DNA of 64,000 nt from Hyphomicrobiales bacterium (GTDB lineage Bacteria > Pseudomonadota > Alphaproteobacteria > Rhizobiales > Rhizobiaceae). Under the pieces are notes generated by a model. The model was not told where the DNA came from. It ran no database searches and saw nothing but the letters and a program-made list of their open reading frames with translations. Positions within the stretch are counted from its first letter, which is position 1. Each line of letters opens with the position of its first letter. Positions 47,039 to 56,225 of this stretch are shown here, piece after piece. Made by a program: the position numbers and the translations under genes. The stretch lies in NCBI GenBank assembly GCA_900466005.1, contig UEGQ01000007.1:124001-188000 (forward strand), written 5' to 3'.

Positions 47039-47824
47039 ATGAATCTGAATGCGCCGGCATTCTCCCTCTTCTATCATGACGGACTGCAACTCGCCTATTT
47101 CGATGCCGGCGATCCGTCCGGTCCGCCGATCCTGCTGATCCACGGGTTCGCCTCGACGGCGACGGTGAACTGGGTTCATCCGGGCTGGCTGAAGACGTTG
47201 GGGGAGGCCGGTTACCGCGTCATCGCAATCGACAATCGCGGCCACGGCGCGAGCGATCGTCCGCACGAGCCGGAGGCCTATCACCCCTCACGGATGGCGG
47301 CGGATGCCGCCGCATTGCTCACCCATCTCGGGCTGCCGGACGCCGACGTCATGGGCTATTCGATGGGCGCGAGGATTTCCGCCTTCATGGCGCTCGAACA
47401 CCCCCATCGCGTGCGCTCGCTGGTTTTCGGCGGGCTCGGCATCGGTCTCTGTGATGGCGTCGGCGACTGGGATCCGATCGCCGAGGCGCTGCTGGCGCCG
47501 TCGCTTTCCGACGTGACCCATGAGCGGGGGCGGATGTTCCGCGCCTTCGCCGAACAGACCCGCAGCGACCGCATCGCGCTTGCCGCCTGCATCCAGGAGT
47601 CCCGAGTGCTCGTCGATCGCGCCGATATTGCCCGCGTCGATGTCGCGACACTGATCGCCGTCGGCACCAGGGACGACATCGCCGGCTCGCCTCAGGAACT
47701 GGCGGCGCTGATGCCGGACGCGAGGGCGGTCGATATCCCGAACCGCGACCACATGCTCGCCGTCGGCGACAAGGTCTTCAAGAAGGCCGTGCTCGATTTC
47801 TATCGCGAGATCGGCCGTCAGTGA
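47039..47824 (+). CDS. Alpha/beta hydrolase
   Basis: Hydrolase of 261 residues. The oxyanion-hole HGF motif (LLIHGFASTATVNW), nucleophile elbow GYSMGA with Ser, and catalytic His in NRDHMLAVGD are present; the acid is probably the Asp in GTRDDIAGS. The DNRGHGASDRP strand is typical of the family. The substrate is unknown. It converges on an enoyl-CoA hydratase gene 12 bases away. Confidence 0.88.
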   Translation: MNLNAPAFSLFYHDGLQLAYFDAGDPSGPPILLIHGFASTATVNWVHPGWLKTLGEAGYRVIAIDNRGHGASDRPHEPEAYHPSRMAADAAALLTHLGLPDADVMGYSMGARISAFMALEHPHRVRSLVFGGLGIGLCDGVGDWDPIAEALLAPSLSDVTHERGRMFRAFAEQTRSDRIALAACIQESRVLVDRADIARVDVATLIAVGTRDDIAGSPQELAALMPDARAVDIPNRDHMLAVGDKVFKKAVLDFYREIGRQ

Positions 47825-47836
47825 CCACCGCGCCGG

Positions 47837-48640
47837 CTACCCGCCGGTGAAGACCGGTTTGCGCTTTTCCGCGAAGGCGCGCCGGCCTTCCGCATAGTCG
47901 GCACTGTCGAAGGTCGAGGCGCCGACCACTTCCGCCTCCCGCAGAAGGTCATCGTCCTTTTCCGCGGCGGCGCGCAGCGCGAGCTTCGACGCCTGCACCG
48001 AAAGCGGGGCGTTGGTGGCGATCGTTTCGGCGAGCATCAAGACCTTGTCGTCCAGCGCATCGGGTGTGGCGATGTCGAGCAGGAAACCGCAGGCGAGCAG
48101 TTCGGCAGCGCGGATCGCCGCGCCGGTGTAGAGCGCCCTGCGGGCCATCTGGTCGCCGAGCGAGCGCGCGAAGTCCTGGACGGCATCGGCCGGATAGGCA
48201 AGGCCGAGGCGGGCGGCGGGGACTGCGAAGGCCGCCGTATCGTCCGCGATCCGGAGATCACATGCCGCGGCGAGCCCGAAGCCGCCGCCGTAGCAGATGC
48301 CGCGGATGGCCGCGATGACGGGTACGCGTGCCTCCCGTATGGCGGCGAAGGCAGAGCTGTTGCCGGCTTCATAGAGCCTTGCGGTCGCCGTATCCTTCCG
48401 CACGACGGGGAACTCCGAGATATCCGCGCCGGCGCTGAAATCCCGTCCGCCCGCTCCCGACAGAACGATGGCGCGGGCGCCGGCCTCGCCGCACAGCCAG
48501 TGAACGGCGTTCGGGACCGACCGCCACATGGCCGCCGTGATGGCATTCTTTCGTTCCGGATTGTCGATGACGAGGAGGCCGAGGCCGTCAAGGCTCTCGG
48601 CGCGTATTTTTCCTGCAGCGAAATCACGGATTTGCTTCAT
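47837..48640 (-). CDS. Enoyl-CoA hydratase/isomerase family protein
   Basis: Crotonase-fold protein of 267 residues. The oxyanion hole is formed by SAGADISEF and RGICYGGGFGLAAACD. The position that holds the catalytic Glu in hydratases is occupied by a Tyr/Ala-rich segment (LGLAYPADA), so hydratase activity is uncertain. The frame extends to 48754, but ATG 48640 (MKQIRDFAAG) gives normal family length. It is divergent from cysE. Confidence 0.82.
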   Translation of the reverse strand: MKQIRDFAAGKIRAESLDGLGLLVIDNPERKNAITAAMWRSVPNAVHWLCGEAGARAIVLSGAGGRDFSAGADISEFPVVRKDTATARLYEAGNSSAFAAIREARVPVIAAIRGICYGGGFGLAAACDLRIADDTAAFAVPAARLGLAYPADAVQDFARSLGDQMARRALYTGAAIRAAELLACGFLLDIATPDALDDKVLMLAETIATNAPLSVQASKLALRAAAEKDDDLLREAEVVGASTFDSADYAEGRRAFAEKRKPVFTGG

Positions 48641-48677
48641 CGTTTCAGCCCATCTGGTTTGCGTCGCAGATAGCCTA

Positions 48678-48683
48678 TATAAT
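48678..48683 (+). promoter_or_regulatory. -10 element of cysE promoter
   Basis: TATAAT stands 30 bases upstream of the cysE ATG in an otherwise GC-rich context. No good -35 match was found at 16-18 bases. Confidence 0.5.
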
Positions 48684-48713
48684 GTAATCTCGATGGAACA
48701 GAGGAGACCGGCG

Positions 48714-49538
48714 ATGGCCGCAAAGACTGAAGTCCTCCATGGCGAACACATCAAGTCGATGGATCCGATCTGGGATACGCTTCGCCACGAGGCGCGCGCG
48801 GCGGCCGAGCACGACCCGCTCCTCGCGGCCTTCCTCTATTCGACGGTCCTCAACCATCGTTCGCTCGAAGACTGCGTCATTTACCGGATCTGCGAACGGC
48901 TCGATCACGCGGATCTGCAGGCGATCCTGCTGCGGCAGACCTTCGAGGAGATGGTGCGCGACTGGCCGGAATGGGGCCAGATCATGCGCGTCGACATCCA
49001 GGCGGTGTACGACCGCGACCCCGCCTGCACGCGTTTCATGGAGCCCGTGCTCTATTTCAAGGGATTCCATGCAATCCAGACCCACCGCCTCGCACACTGG
49101 CTGTGGAACCGCGGACGGCGCGATTTCGCGCTCTATCTCCAGAGCCGCTCCTCCAGCGTTTTCCAGACGGACATCAACCCGGCGGCGCGGATCGGCAAGG
49201 GGATTTTCCTCGATCATGCCACGGGTCTCGTCGTCGGGGAGACGGCGCGGATCGGCGACAATGTCTCGATCCTGCACGGCGTCACCCTCGGCGGCACCGG
49301 CAAGGAGGGGAGCGACCGTCACCCGAAGATCGGCGACGGCGTGCTGATCGGGGCGGGGGCGAAGGTGCTCGGCAATATCGAGGTCGGTTGCTGCTCGCGC
49401 GTGGCTGCGGGCTCGGTGGTCTTGAAACCGGTTCCTAAGGGCTCGACCGTCGCCGGTGTTCCGGCCCGGGTCGTGGGCGAAGCGGGTTGCGCCGAGCCCG
49501 CCCGTTCGATGGACCAGATGCTCGCCTCGGAGGCGTGA
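48714..49538 (+). CDS. cysE: Serine O-acetyltransferase
   Basis: Makes O-acetylserine for cysteine synthesis. It has 274 residues: an N-terminal helical domain (PIWDTLRHEARAAAEHDPLL) and a left-handed beta-helix of hexapeptide repeats (TDINPAARIGKGIFLDHATG, VGETARIGDNVSILHGVTLG). The catalytic Asp/His pair is in FLDHATG and ILHGVTLG. ATG 48714 is chosen because GAGGAG stands just upstream; ATG 48693 would lie almost at the predicted transcript start. Confidence 0.94.
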   Translation: MAAKTEVLHGEHIKSMDPIWDTLRHEARAAAEHDPLLAAFLYSTVLNHRSLEDCVIYRICERLDHADLQAILLRQTFEEMVRDWPEWGQIMRVDIQAVYDRDPACTRFMEPVLYFKGFHAIQTHRLAHWLWNRGRRDFALYLQSRSSSVFQTDINPAARIGKGIFLDHATGLVVGETARIGDNVSILHGVTLGGTGKEGSDRHPKIGDGVLIGAGAKVLGNIEVGCCSRVAAGSVVLKPVPKGSTVAGVPARVVGEAGCAEPARSMDQMLASEA

Positions 49539-49681
49539 CCGCAAACGACCGCATTGGCAACGCTGGCCGGAGGGCCGGCCGGGGTCCGGCCGGCGTCCAT
49601 TTGTCCGCAGCCGTGTCTTTACATCATCCGAGCGGCCGTGCGACAAGCGCCCGAACTTGAATCGCCCCATGGAGAACAGTA

Positions 49682-49885
49682 GTGAAGCCCGACGAAATCA
49701 AGAAGCTCGACGCCTATTTCAAGCGGATGTTCAACCCGGCCATCGTCGTCAAGGCTCGTCCCCGCAAGGACGACTCCGCGGAAGTCTATCTCGGTGACGA
49801 GTTTCTCGGCGTGGTCTTCCGCGACGACGAGGACGGCGATCTCTCCTACAATTTCTCCATGGCCATCCTCGACGTCGATCTCTAA
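49682..49885 (+). CDS. DUF3126 family small protein
   Basis: Protein of 67 residues starting at GTG with GGAGAA nearby. The sequence DEIKKLDAYFKRMFNP and EVYLGDEFLGVVFRDDEDGD matches the alphaproteobacterial DUF3126 family. It is acidic, without signal or membrane segment. The function is unknown. In several rhizobia it follows cysE, as here. Confidence 0.82.
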   Translation: MKPDEIKKLDAYFKRMFNPAIVVKARPRKDDSAEVYLGDEFLGVVFRDDEDGDLSYNFSMAILDVDL

Positions 49886-50011
49886 GCCTCTAGTTGCAGG
49901 CTTTCTGATATATGTTTGCCATTTCAGTATGCAGGGTCGCCCGTATCGCAGGCGGCCCTTCTTTGTGTTGCCGTGCGCAACCTTAGCGCGATATTGCATC
50001 GCGGAAAACAA

Positions 50012-50039
50012 TTGACAAAAATTGTGCATGTGCTATGTG
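50012..50039 (+). promoter_or_regulatory. Sigma-70 type promoter of the phasin gene
   Basis: TTGACA is followed after 16 bases by TATGTG, about 40 bases before the phasin ATG. The spacer and flank hold closely spaced TGC triplets (GTGCATGTGCTATGTGCG), which resembles the TGC-rich sites reported for the PHB regulator PhaR. That link is inferred. Confidence 0.55.
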
Positions 50040-50076
50040 CGTCCGCAGCGAAATGAAGCAGAAGGGACACTGCCGT

Positions 50077-50436
50077 ATGTTTAATTTCGATGAAGCGAAT
50101 AGGAAGGGCAAGGAAGCCATGGACGCGATGCTGAAGAATTACGCAGAGATCGCGAAGGGCTTTCAGGCCATCGCGACGGAAGCCTCCGAATATTCGAAGA
50201 AGTCTTTCCAGGACGCGGTTGCGCATATGGAAAGCCTCGCCGGCGTGAAGAGCGTCGAAGGTGCGCTCGAACTGCAGACGAACTTCGTGAAGGGGGCCTA
50301 CGAAGGCCTCGTCTCCGAAGCGACGAAGCTCACGGAAATGTATGCCGATCTGGCGAAGAGCGCCTACAAGCCGTATGAAGCCCCGGTCGCGAAGGCATCG
50401 AAGTCCGCCGGCGTTCCGGCCGCGACGGCAGCCTGA
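50077..50436 (+). CDS. Phasin family protein
   Basis: Small granule-associated protein of 119 residues. The phasin segment SYSKKSFQDAVAH-like EYSKKSFQDAVAHMESLAG and QTNFVKGAYEGLVSEATKL is characteristic; it is a mostly amphipathic helix with an Ala-rich tail. It should coat PHB granules made by PhaC (27613). The ATG at 50077 is chosen over upstream ATGs because AAGGGAC stands before it. A strong terminator follows, so the gene is monocistronic. Confidence 0.88.
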   Translation: MFNFDEANRKGKEAMDAMLKNYAEIAKGFQAIATEASEYSKKSFQDAVAHMESLAGVKSVEGALELQTNFVKGAYEGLVSEATKLTEMYADLAKSAYKPYEAPVAKASKSAGVPAATAA

Positions 50437-50471
50437 AACGAAGCCGTCGCGCCATCGCGCGTCGAATAAAT

Positions 50472-50512
50472 CAAGGCCGGCTACGGGACCCGTAGCCGGC
50501 CTTGCGCGTTTT
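50472..50512 (+). terminator. Rho-independent terminator of the phasin gene
   Basis: CAAGGCCGGCTACGG and CCGTAGCCGGCCTTG pair perfectly over 15 bases with a three-base loop; CGCGTTTTCC follows. Confidence 0.88.
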
Positions 50513-50680
50513 CCTTTGCGGGCTGTCCCCGCTTTTCTCGACGGCGGCGGCCGTTATGACGCAAATCTGTTTGCACTCCTTTGCGGGGGGCTTAAAATCA
50601 CCAAATTACGAACTACCTTAATGTGCTAAGTGTTCGCTGCGGCGCAAGCCGGCCGGCGAACCACTGGAGAATGGAAGAAC

Positions 50681-51028
50681 ATGATCGCCACGCCGGTCTT
50701 CATGCAGCAGAAAGGTGACGGGGACAACGTCGGTCGCGGCACGTCCGTGATCACGCGCACGAAGCCGAAGACCAAGAAGCCGAATCTGTATCGCGTGCTG
50801 CTGCTCAACGACGACTACACCCCGATGGAATTCGTGATCCATATTCTGGAGCGCTTCTTTCAGAAGGACAGGGAGGCGGCCACGCGCATCATGTTGCATG
50901 TTCACAATCATGGCGTCGGGGAATGCGGTGTCTTCACCTACGAGGTCGCCGAGACCAAGGTCAGCCAGGTGATGGATTTCGCCCGGCAGCACGAGCACCC
51001 GCTGCAATGTGTGATGGAAAAGAAGTGA
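50681..51028 (+). CDS. clpS: ClpA adaptor protein ClpS
   Basis: N-end rule adaptor of 115 residues that delivers substrates to ClpAP. Conserved features are [20 protein letters not shown] (peptide pocket), [20 protein letters not shown] and [17 protein letters not shown]. The frame opens 17 codons earlier, but ATG 50681 has a purine-rich site upstream and is followed by the flexible N-terminal arm. The gene precedes clpA by nine bases. Confidence 0.95.
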   Translation: MIATPVFMQQKGDGDNVGRGTSVITRTKPKTKKPNLYRVLLLNDDYTPMEFVIHILERFFQKDREAATRIMLHVHNHGVGECGVFTYEVAETKVSQVMDFARQHEHPLQCVMEKK

Positions 51029-51037
51029 GGATCTGAC

Positions 51038-53494
51038 GTGCCAACATTTTCTCCGAGCCTCGAAAAGGCGCTGCACCAGGCACTGACCTACGCGAACGAG
51101 CGGCATCACGAATACGCCACGCTCGAACACCTTCTGCTCGCGCTGATCGACGACGCCGACGCTGCAGCCGTGATGGGGGCGTGCAACGTCAACCTCGACG
51201 TGCTGCGCAAGACCGTCAGCGACTACGTGGACAATGAGCTTTCCAATCTGGTGACGGGATACGACGAGGATTCCAAGCCGACCTCGGGGTTCCAGCGTGT
51301 CATCCAGCGTGCGGTCATCCACGTCCAGTCGTCCGGTCGCGAAGAGGTGACGGGCGCGAATGTGCTGGTGGCGATCTTCGCCGAGCGCGAGAGTCATGCG
51401 GCCTATTTCCTGCAGGAGCAGGAGATGACCCGCTACGATGCGGTCAATTATATCTCCCACGGCATCGGCAAGCGTCCGGGCTCTTCGCAGGTGCGCCCGC
51501 CGCGCGGTGTCGAGGAGGGCGAAGCCGAAGCCAAGCAGGCGCGCGACCAGGAGGAAGGTGCAACGAAGGGCAAGCAGGAGGCACTCAAGGCCTACTGCGT
51601 CAACCTCAACGAAAAGGCGCGTGCCGGGCGTATCGACCCTCTGATCGGCCGCAACGACGAGGTCAACCGCACGATCCAGGTGCTTTGCCGCCGCTCCAAG
51701 AACAACCCGCTCTATGTCGGTGATCCCGGCGTCGGCAAGACGGCGATCGCCGAAGGACTCGCCAAGCGTATCGTCGAGGGCCAGGTACCCGAAGCGTTGA
51801 AGGACGCGACGATCTTCTCGCTCGACATGGGGACGCTGCTTGCCGGCACCCGCTATCGCGGCGATTTCGAGGAGCGCCTGAAGCAGGTCGTCAAGGAACT
51901 CGAGGATTACCCGGGCGCGGTGCTCTTCATTGACGAGATCCACACCGTCATCGGTGCGGGCGCGACTTCCGGCGGCGCCATGGACGCTTCGAACCTGCTG
52001 AAGCCGGCGCTTTCCTCGGGGGCGATCCGTTGCATCGGCTCGACCACCTACAAGGAATACCGCCAGTTCTTCGAGAAGGACCGGGCGCTTGTCCGTCGTT
52101 TCCAGAAGATCGACGTCAACGAGCCTTCGATCGATGATGCCATCGAAATCATGAAGGGCCTGAAGCCCTATTTCGAGGACTACCACAAGCTCCGCTACAC
52201 GAACGAGGCGATCAAGGCGGCCGTCGAGCTTTCGGCGCGCTATATCTCCGACCGCAAGCTGCCCGACAAGGCGATCGACGTGATCGACGAGACGGGCGCC
52301 GCACAGATGCTGCTGCCCGCCTCCAAGCGGCGCAAGCTGATCACCGAACGGGAGATCGAGGCGACGATCGCGACGATGGCGCGGATTCCGCCGAAGACCG
52401 TTTCCAAGGACGACGAGATGGTGCTCGCCAATCTCGAGAAGGAGCTGCGTTCGGTGGTCTACGGCCAGGACAAGGCGATCGAGGCGCTTTCGACCTCGAT
52501 CAAGCTTGCCCGCGCCGGCCTGCGCGAACCGAACAAGCCGATCGGCTGCTACGTCTTCTCCGGGCCGACGGGTGTGGGCAAGACGGAAGTCGCAAAGCAG
52601 CTTGCCGCCTCGCTCGGCGTCGAGTTGTTGCGTTTCGACATGTCGGAATACATGGAACGCCACACGGTTTCGCGACTGCTCGGGGCACCTCCCGGCTATG
52701 TCGGCTTCGACCAGGGCGGTCTGCTGACCGACGGCGTCGACCAACATCCGCATTCTGTAGTCCTGCTCGACGAGATCGAGAAGGCGCACCCGGACATCTA
52801 CAACATCCTGCTGCAGGTGATGGACCACGGTTCGCTGACCGACCACAACGGCAAGAAGATCGATTTCCGCAACGTCATCCTGATCATGACGACCAATGCC
52901 GGTGCGTCGGAAGGCGCGAAGGCGGCGATCGGCTTCGGCTCGTCGAAGCGGACGGGCGAGGAAGAGGAAGCACTGAACCGCCTCTTCACCCCCGAATTCC
53001 GCAACCGTCTCGATGCCACGATCCAGTTCGCGCCGCTGCCGACCGAGGTCATCCATCAGGTGGTGCAGAAATTCGTGATGCAGCTCGAGGCGCAGCTCTC
53101 CGAGCGCAACGTCACCTTCGACCTCGCGCCGGAAGCGGTCGCCTGGCTCGCCACCCGCGGCTACGACGAGAAGATGGGCGCCCGTCCGCTGGCGCGCGTT
53201 ATCCAGGAGCACATCAAGAAGCCACTCGCCAACGAGATCCTCTTCGGCAAGCTGAAGAAGGGTGGTGTCGTCAAGGTCGGCGTCAAGAAGGACGAGACCG
53301 GCGCCGAGGTGCTGGATCTAGAGGCGGTGCCGGACGTCGCGCCCGTGAAACCGAAGGCGGAGGCCGAAGCGCTCGCCGGAGGAGCCAAGAGCGCGCGCAA
53401 GGCGAAGGCTACGGCAGAGAAGATCGAAGAGGCGGGAGAGGGGACGGCCCCGAAAAAGCGGGGCTCGGTTCCCAAGGTGCCGAAGAAGAAATAG
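51038..53494 (+). CDS. clpA: ATP-dependent Clp protease ATP-binding subunit ClpA
   Basis: Unfoldase of the ClpAP protease, 818 residues. The N-domain ([20 protein letters not shown]) binds ClpS. D1 has Walker [10 protein letters not shown] and LFIDEIHT; D2 has GPTGVGKTE and [11 protein letters not shown]. The ClpP-contact loop is near KRTGE/IGFG. The last ~55 residues are a Lys/Ala/Glu-rich tail ([20 protein letters not shown]) that E. coli ClpA lacks. GTG start with GAGG upstream. Confidence 0.96.
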   Translation: MPTFSPSLEKALHQALTYANERHHEYATLEHLLLALIDDADAAAVMGACNVNLDVLRKTVSDYVDNELSNLVTGYDEDSKPTSGFQRVIQRAVIHVQSSGREEVTGANVLVAIFAERESHAAYFLQEQEMTRYDAVNYISHGIGKRPGSSQVRPPRGVEEGEAEAKQARDQEEGATKGKQEALKAYCVNLNEKARAGRIDPLIGRNDEVNRTIQVLCRRSKNNPLYVGDPGVGKTAIAEGLAKRIVEGQVPEALKDATIFSLDMGTLLAGTRYRGDFEERLKQVVKELEDYPGAVLFIDEIHTVIGAGATSGGAMDASNLLKPALSSGAIRCIGSTTYKEYRQFFEKDRALVRRFQKIDVNEPSIDDAIEIMKGLKPYFEDYHKLRYTNEAIKAAVELSARYISDRKLPDKAIDVIDETGAAQMLLPASKRRKLITEREIEATIATMARIPPKTVSKDDEMVLANLEKELRSVVYGQDKAIEALSTSIKLARAGLREPNKPIGCYVFSGPTGVGKTEVAKQLAASLGVELLRFDMSEYMERHTVSRLLGAPPGYVGFDQGGLLTDGVDQHPHSVVLLDEIEKAHPDIYNILLQVMDHGSLTDHNGKKIDFRNVILIMTTNAGASEGAKAAIGFGSSKRTGEEEEALNRLFTPEFRNRLDATIQFAPLPTEVIHQVVQKFVMQLEAQLSERNVTFDLAPEAVAWLATRGYDEKMGARPLARVIQEHIKKPLANEILFGKLKKGGVVKVGVKKDETGAEVLDLEAVPDVAPVKPKAEAEALAGGAKSARKAKATAEKIEEAGEGTAPKKRGSVPKVPKKK

Positions 53495-53544
53495 CGGCTG
53501 GTCTCCGAGTGGTGGTCTCTTGCTATACGAAGAGGTGAATTGAC

Positions 53545-53570
53545 CCCTCGCAGCCGAGCTGCGAGGGTTT
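53545..53570 (+). terminator. Terminator of clpSA
   Basis: CCCTCGCAGC and GCTGCGAGGG form a 10-bp stem with loop CGA, followed by TTT. Confidence 0.8.
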
Positions 53571-53610
53571 CCGTGTCGGCACCGCCGACGGTGATCGGGG
53601 GAACTGAGGG

Positions 53611-54027
53611 ATGGAGTATGAGAGCGGCGGAATGCCTCGTCTTGGAGATGAGGAGCAGCTGCTCTGGGAGCACGTCCAGATGCTCTGGGAGATCGCCCGC
53701 CGGCGCGAGACGGCCCCGATTCGCAAACTCCTTCATCCCGATTACTCCGGCTGGGTAACCGGTCTCGACAAGCCGCACGACTACGAGGCCGCCGTGGCGT
53801 CGGTCGGACCCGACTCGCCGCGCATTCTCCGCTACCGGCTGCAGCCGCTCGAAGTTACGGTCTTCGACCACGAGGTCGGCGTCGTGCACTATCGCTACGA
53901 GGCGGACGTCGAGGCTGCCGGCGGCGGATCGCAGACGATCGCGGGGCGCTGGACCGAGGTCTACAAGCGTCGCGGCCGCGGCTGGTTGATGATCTCCGTG
54001 AGCGGCGGACCGGACGGCATGCGCTGA
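53611..54027 (+). CDS. NTF2-like (DUF4440) domain protein
   Basis: Protein of 138 residues with a cone-shaped NTF2-like domain: LLWEHVQMLWEIARRRETAP, LLHPDYSGWVTG, VHYRYEADVE, GRWTEVYKRRGRGWLMISVSG. Such domains occur in ketosteroid isomerase-like enzymes and small-ligand binders. No catalytic residues can be assigned and the role is unknown. The clpSA terminator upstream suggests an independent promoter. Confidence 0.75.
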   Translation: MEYESGGMPRLGDEEQLLWEHVQMLWEIARRRETAPIRKLLHPDYSGWVTGLDKPHDYEAAVASVGPDSPRILRYRLQPLEVTVFDHEVGVVHYRYEADVEAAGGGSQTIAGRWTEVYKRRGRGWLMISVSGGPDGMR

Positions 54028-54145
54028 GGTGATGGCGGGGTTGCGGAAAACCGCTGTCTCGCTCCGGGAATCGCCGGTATAGCTTGCCGCGAGCCTTTTC
54101 TTCGGATCGGAGCGCCGGTCCCTCCCGTCTTCCGCGGAATCGCCG

Positions 54146-54898
54146 ATGTCCCTATTGAGAGCCGATCCCGAGTCATTTCGCTGGTTCCGGCGTGGTGCCC
54201 GCGGCATCTTCAGCCTGCCGGCACTGATCCTCATGACCTCCTTCGTCGGTTTCGCCGCCTTCGCGCTGGAGGCCGGAATTTCCCGTGGCGCGGCCATGTT
54301 CATGACGCTGATGGTCTGGGCGCTTCCCGCCAAGATGATCCTGACGGGGATGCTGGCGAGCGGCGCGCACATCCTGGCGATCATCGTCGCCGTTTCGCTC
54401 TCCTCGATCCGGATGATGCCGATGGTGGCCTCACTCGTCCCGGAGATCCGTACGCCGCGCACGCCCGTCTGGTTGCTGCTCTTCCTTTCGCATTTCATCG
54501 CCATCACGGCATGGGTTTTCACCACGCAGAATATCGGCAAGGTTCCGCGCGAGCATCGAACCGTCTACTTTGCCGGATTCGCGATCACCCTGACGCTCAC
54601 GAACACGCTTCTCGTCGGCATCTGCTACGGCGTCGTCGAGACTTTTCCGCCGCTGGTGGCCGGGCTGCTGTTCTTCCTCACGCCGGTCTATTTCGTCGCC
54701 TCGATCTGGGCGACGTCGCGCCAACCCGTCCTTCGCCTGGCGTTCCTCATCGGCGTCGTCGGCGGGCCGCTGTTGTCGATGGTCGTGCCGGGACTGGACG
54801 TACTGATCGCCGGCCTCGGTGGCGGAACGCTGGCCTATCTCGTCGACCGGCTGGTCCTTTCCGGCCAGCGTAAGCGTCGAGAGGGAGAGAGCCGATGA
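54146..54898 (+). CDS. azlC: AzlC family branched-chain amino-acid exporter subunit
   Basis: Large subunit of an AzlCD-type exporter, 250 residues with about eight hydrophobic segments. The N-terminal segment GFAAFALEAGISRGAAMFMT and later ALPAKMILTGMLASGAHILA follow the AzlC pattern. Characterised members export branched-chain amino acids or analogues; the substrate here is unknown. It overlaps azlD by four bases (ATGA). Confidence 0.85.
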   Translation: MSLLRADPESFRWFRRGARGIFSLPALILMTSFVGFAAFALEAGISRGAAMFMTLMVWALPAKMILTGMLASGAHILAIIVAVSLSSIRMMPMVASLVPEIRTPRTPVWLLLFLSHFIAITAWVFTTQNIGKVPREHRTVYFAGFAITLTLTNTLLVGICYGVVETFPPLVAGLLFFLTPVYFVASIWATSRQPVLRLAFLIGVVGGPLLSMVVPGLDVLIAGLGGGTLAYLVDRLVLSGQRKRREGESR

Positions 54899-55224
54899 AC
54901 GACTACTCGATCTATGCTGTGATCCTCGTGGCGGGCTGGCTGGCAACGGATGTCTGGCGCTGGCTCGGCGTGATTGCCGGCAACCGCATGAACGAGGATT
55001 CCGAGGCACTGAAATGGGTGAGGGCGGTCGCCACGTCGCTTGTCATGGCGGTGACCTCCAAGCTGATCGTCTTCCCGACCGGCAGTCTCGAAGCCTCGCC
55101 GCTCTGGCTGCGTCTCGCCGCTGCAGCGCTCGGCTTTGCCGCCTTCCTCGCCACCGGGCAGCGGGTCATCGTCGGCGTCGTGGTCTCCGTGGCGCTCCTG
55201 GCGCTCGGTCTCGTCTTCGTCTGA
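54895..55224 (+). CDS. azlD: AzlD family small subunit
   Basis: Small membrane protein of 109 residues with three or four hydrophobic segments, partner of AzlC. The sequence VILVAGWLATDVWRWLGVIA replaces the usual T-x-x-R-x-x-P motif of AzlD, so it is a divergent member. It stops three bases before the convergent LysR stop. Confidence 0.8.
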   Translation: MNDYSIYAVILVAGWLATDVWRWLGVIAGNRMNEDSEALKWVRAVATSLVMAVTSKLIVFPTGSLEASPLWLRLAAAALGFAAFLATGQRVIVGVVVSVALLALGLVFV

Positions 55225-55227
55225 GGT

Positions 55228-56109
55228 TCAAAGGTTGGAAGGGGCTGCGTCGGTCGCCTCCGCCAACAGCCAGTCCCGCATCAGCACCGCCTCCGGCGAG
55301 AGGTTCGTCGCTTCCGTCAACCAGTAGGCCTTTTCGATATCCGTCGGCCGGTCGAAGAGGATCTTTAGTTCGCCCCGCGACAGCTCGTCCGAAATCAGTG
55401 CGGTCGGGCAGAGGGCGACGCCGAGCCCGGCGGTCAGCGAACTCAGGAGCAGGTTGAAATCGGCGAAGATCGGTCCGGTCTCGCGCGGGCTTTCGAGACC
55501 TCCGTCGGAAAACCATCGCCTCCAGGCCGCCGGACTTTCATCATGGAGAAGGTCCGCAGCGAGCAGCTCGCGAGGATCGCGGATCGCGCCTCGGCGATGA
55601 AGATAGGCTGGCGCGCATGTCGGCCGAGTGGCACCGGACAGGATCGGCAAGGCCCCGGCATCCGGACGAGTGCCGTGCTGGATCAACAGATCGGCCGCCG
55701 CCTCGGCCGCCGTCTTTGCCCCGGCCGCATAGGAGATCGCAACCTGTATGTCGGGATGCGCGGCGCGGAAGCGGGGCAGCCGCGGCGCCAGCCAATGGGC
55801 GACGACCGAAGGAAGGCAGGCGAGCCTGACCGTGCGGCGCCGTGCACCGGCGGTGAGCCGTTCGGCGGCAGCGGCGATGCCCGCGAGGCCCGCGGACACG
55901 GCATCGCCGAACTCCCGTCCGGCGGGCGTCAGCCGCACGCCGCGGGCGCTGCGCTCGAAGAGCCCGACGCCGAGCCAGTCCTCAAGGCTGCGCACGTGCT
56001 GGCTGACGGCGGCCGGCGTCATGCCGAGTTCGGTTGCCGCCCGGCGGAAATTCTCACAGCGAGCGGCGGCTTCAAAGGCGCGGAGGCCTGGCAGGGGCGG
56101 GAGCTTCAT
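55228..56109 (-). CDS. LysR-family transcriptional regulator (GcvA-like)
   Basis: Regulator of 293 residues. The HTH (LPPLPGLRAFEAAARCENFR, then AATELGMTPAAVSQHVRSLE) and the LARLPRFRAAHPDIQVAIS-type linker into the effector domain place it in the GcvA subgroup. It is divergent from a DUF1989 gene and convergent with azlCD. A near-perfect candidate operator lies six bases upstream of its start. No good ribosome-binding site is visible, so the start may be leaderless or weakly translated. Confidence 0.88.
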   Translation of the reverse strand: MKLPPLPGLRAFEAAARCENFRRAATELGMTPAAVSQHVRSLEDWLGVGLFERSARGVRLTPAGREFGDAVSAGLAGIAAAAERLTAGARRRTVRLACLPSVVAHWLAPRLPRFRAAHPDIQVAISYAAGAKTAAEAAADLLIQHGTRPDAGALPILSGATRPTCAPAYLHRRGAIRDPRELLAADLLHDESPAAWRRWFSDGGLESPRETGPIFADFNLLLSSLTAGLGVALCPTALISDELSRGELKILFDRPTDIEKAYWLTEATNLSPEAVLMRDWLLAEATDAAPSNL

Positions 56110-56114
56110 GAGAA

Positions 56115-56141
56115 ATAAGGATAAGTGACGCTTATCCTTAT
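56115..56141. promoter_or_regulatory. Palindromic LysR operator candidate
   Basis: ATAAGGATAAG and CTTATCCTTAT form a perfect 11-bp inverted repeat with a five-base centre (TGACG). It lies between the divergent lysR (start 56109) and the DUF1989 gene (start 56226), close enough to lysR to block its promoter. The inner T-N11-A type spacing fits a LysR-family target. Confidence 0.7.
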
Positions 56142-56225
56142 GGCAAGGAGAAGCCGTCTTGCCACTGACCTTGCCGGCGTGCAGTGTCCGTCCTGTTATT
56201 CGCCCATGAAAGTGCAGGATCGTTC

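Noticed and set aside
49561..49600. GC-rich inverted repeat after cysE as a terminator
   Set aside because: Several overlapping GGCCGG/CCGGCC pairings are possible, but no T run follows and the loop choice is arbitrary.
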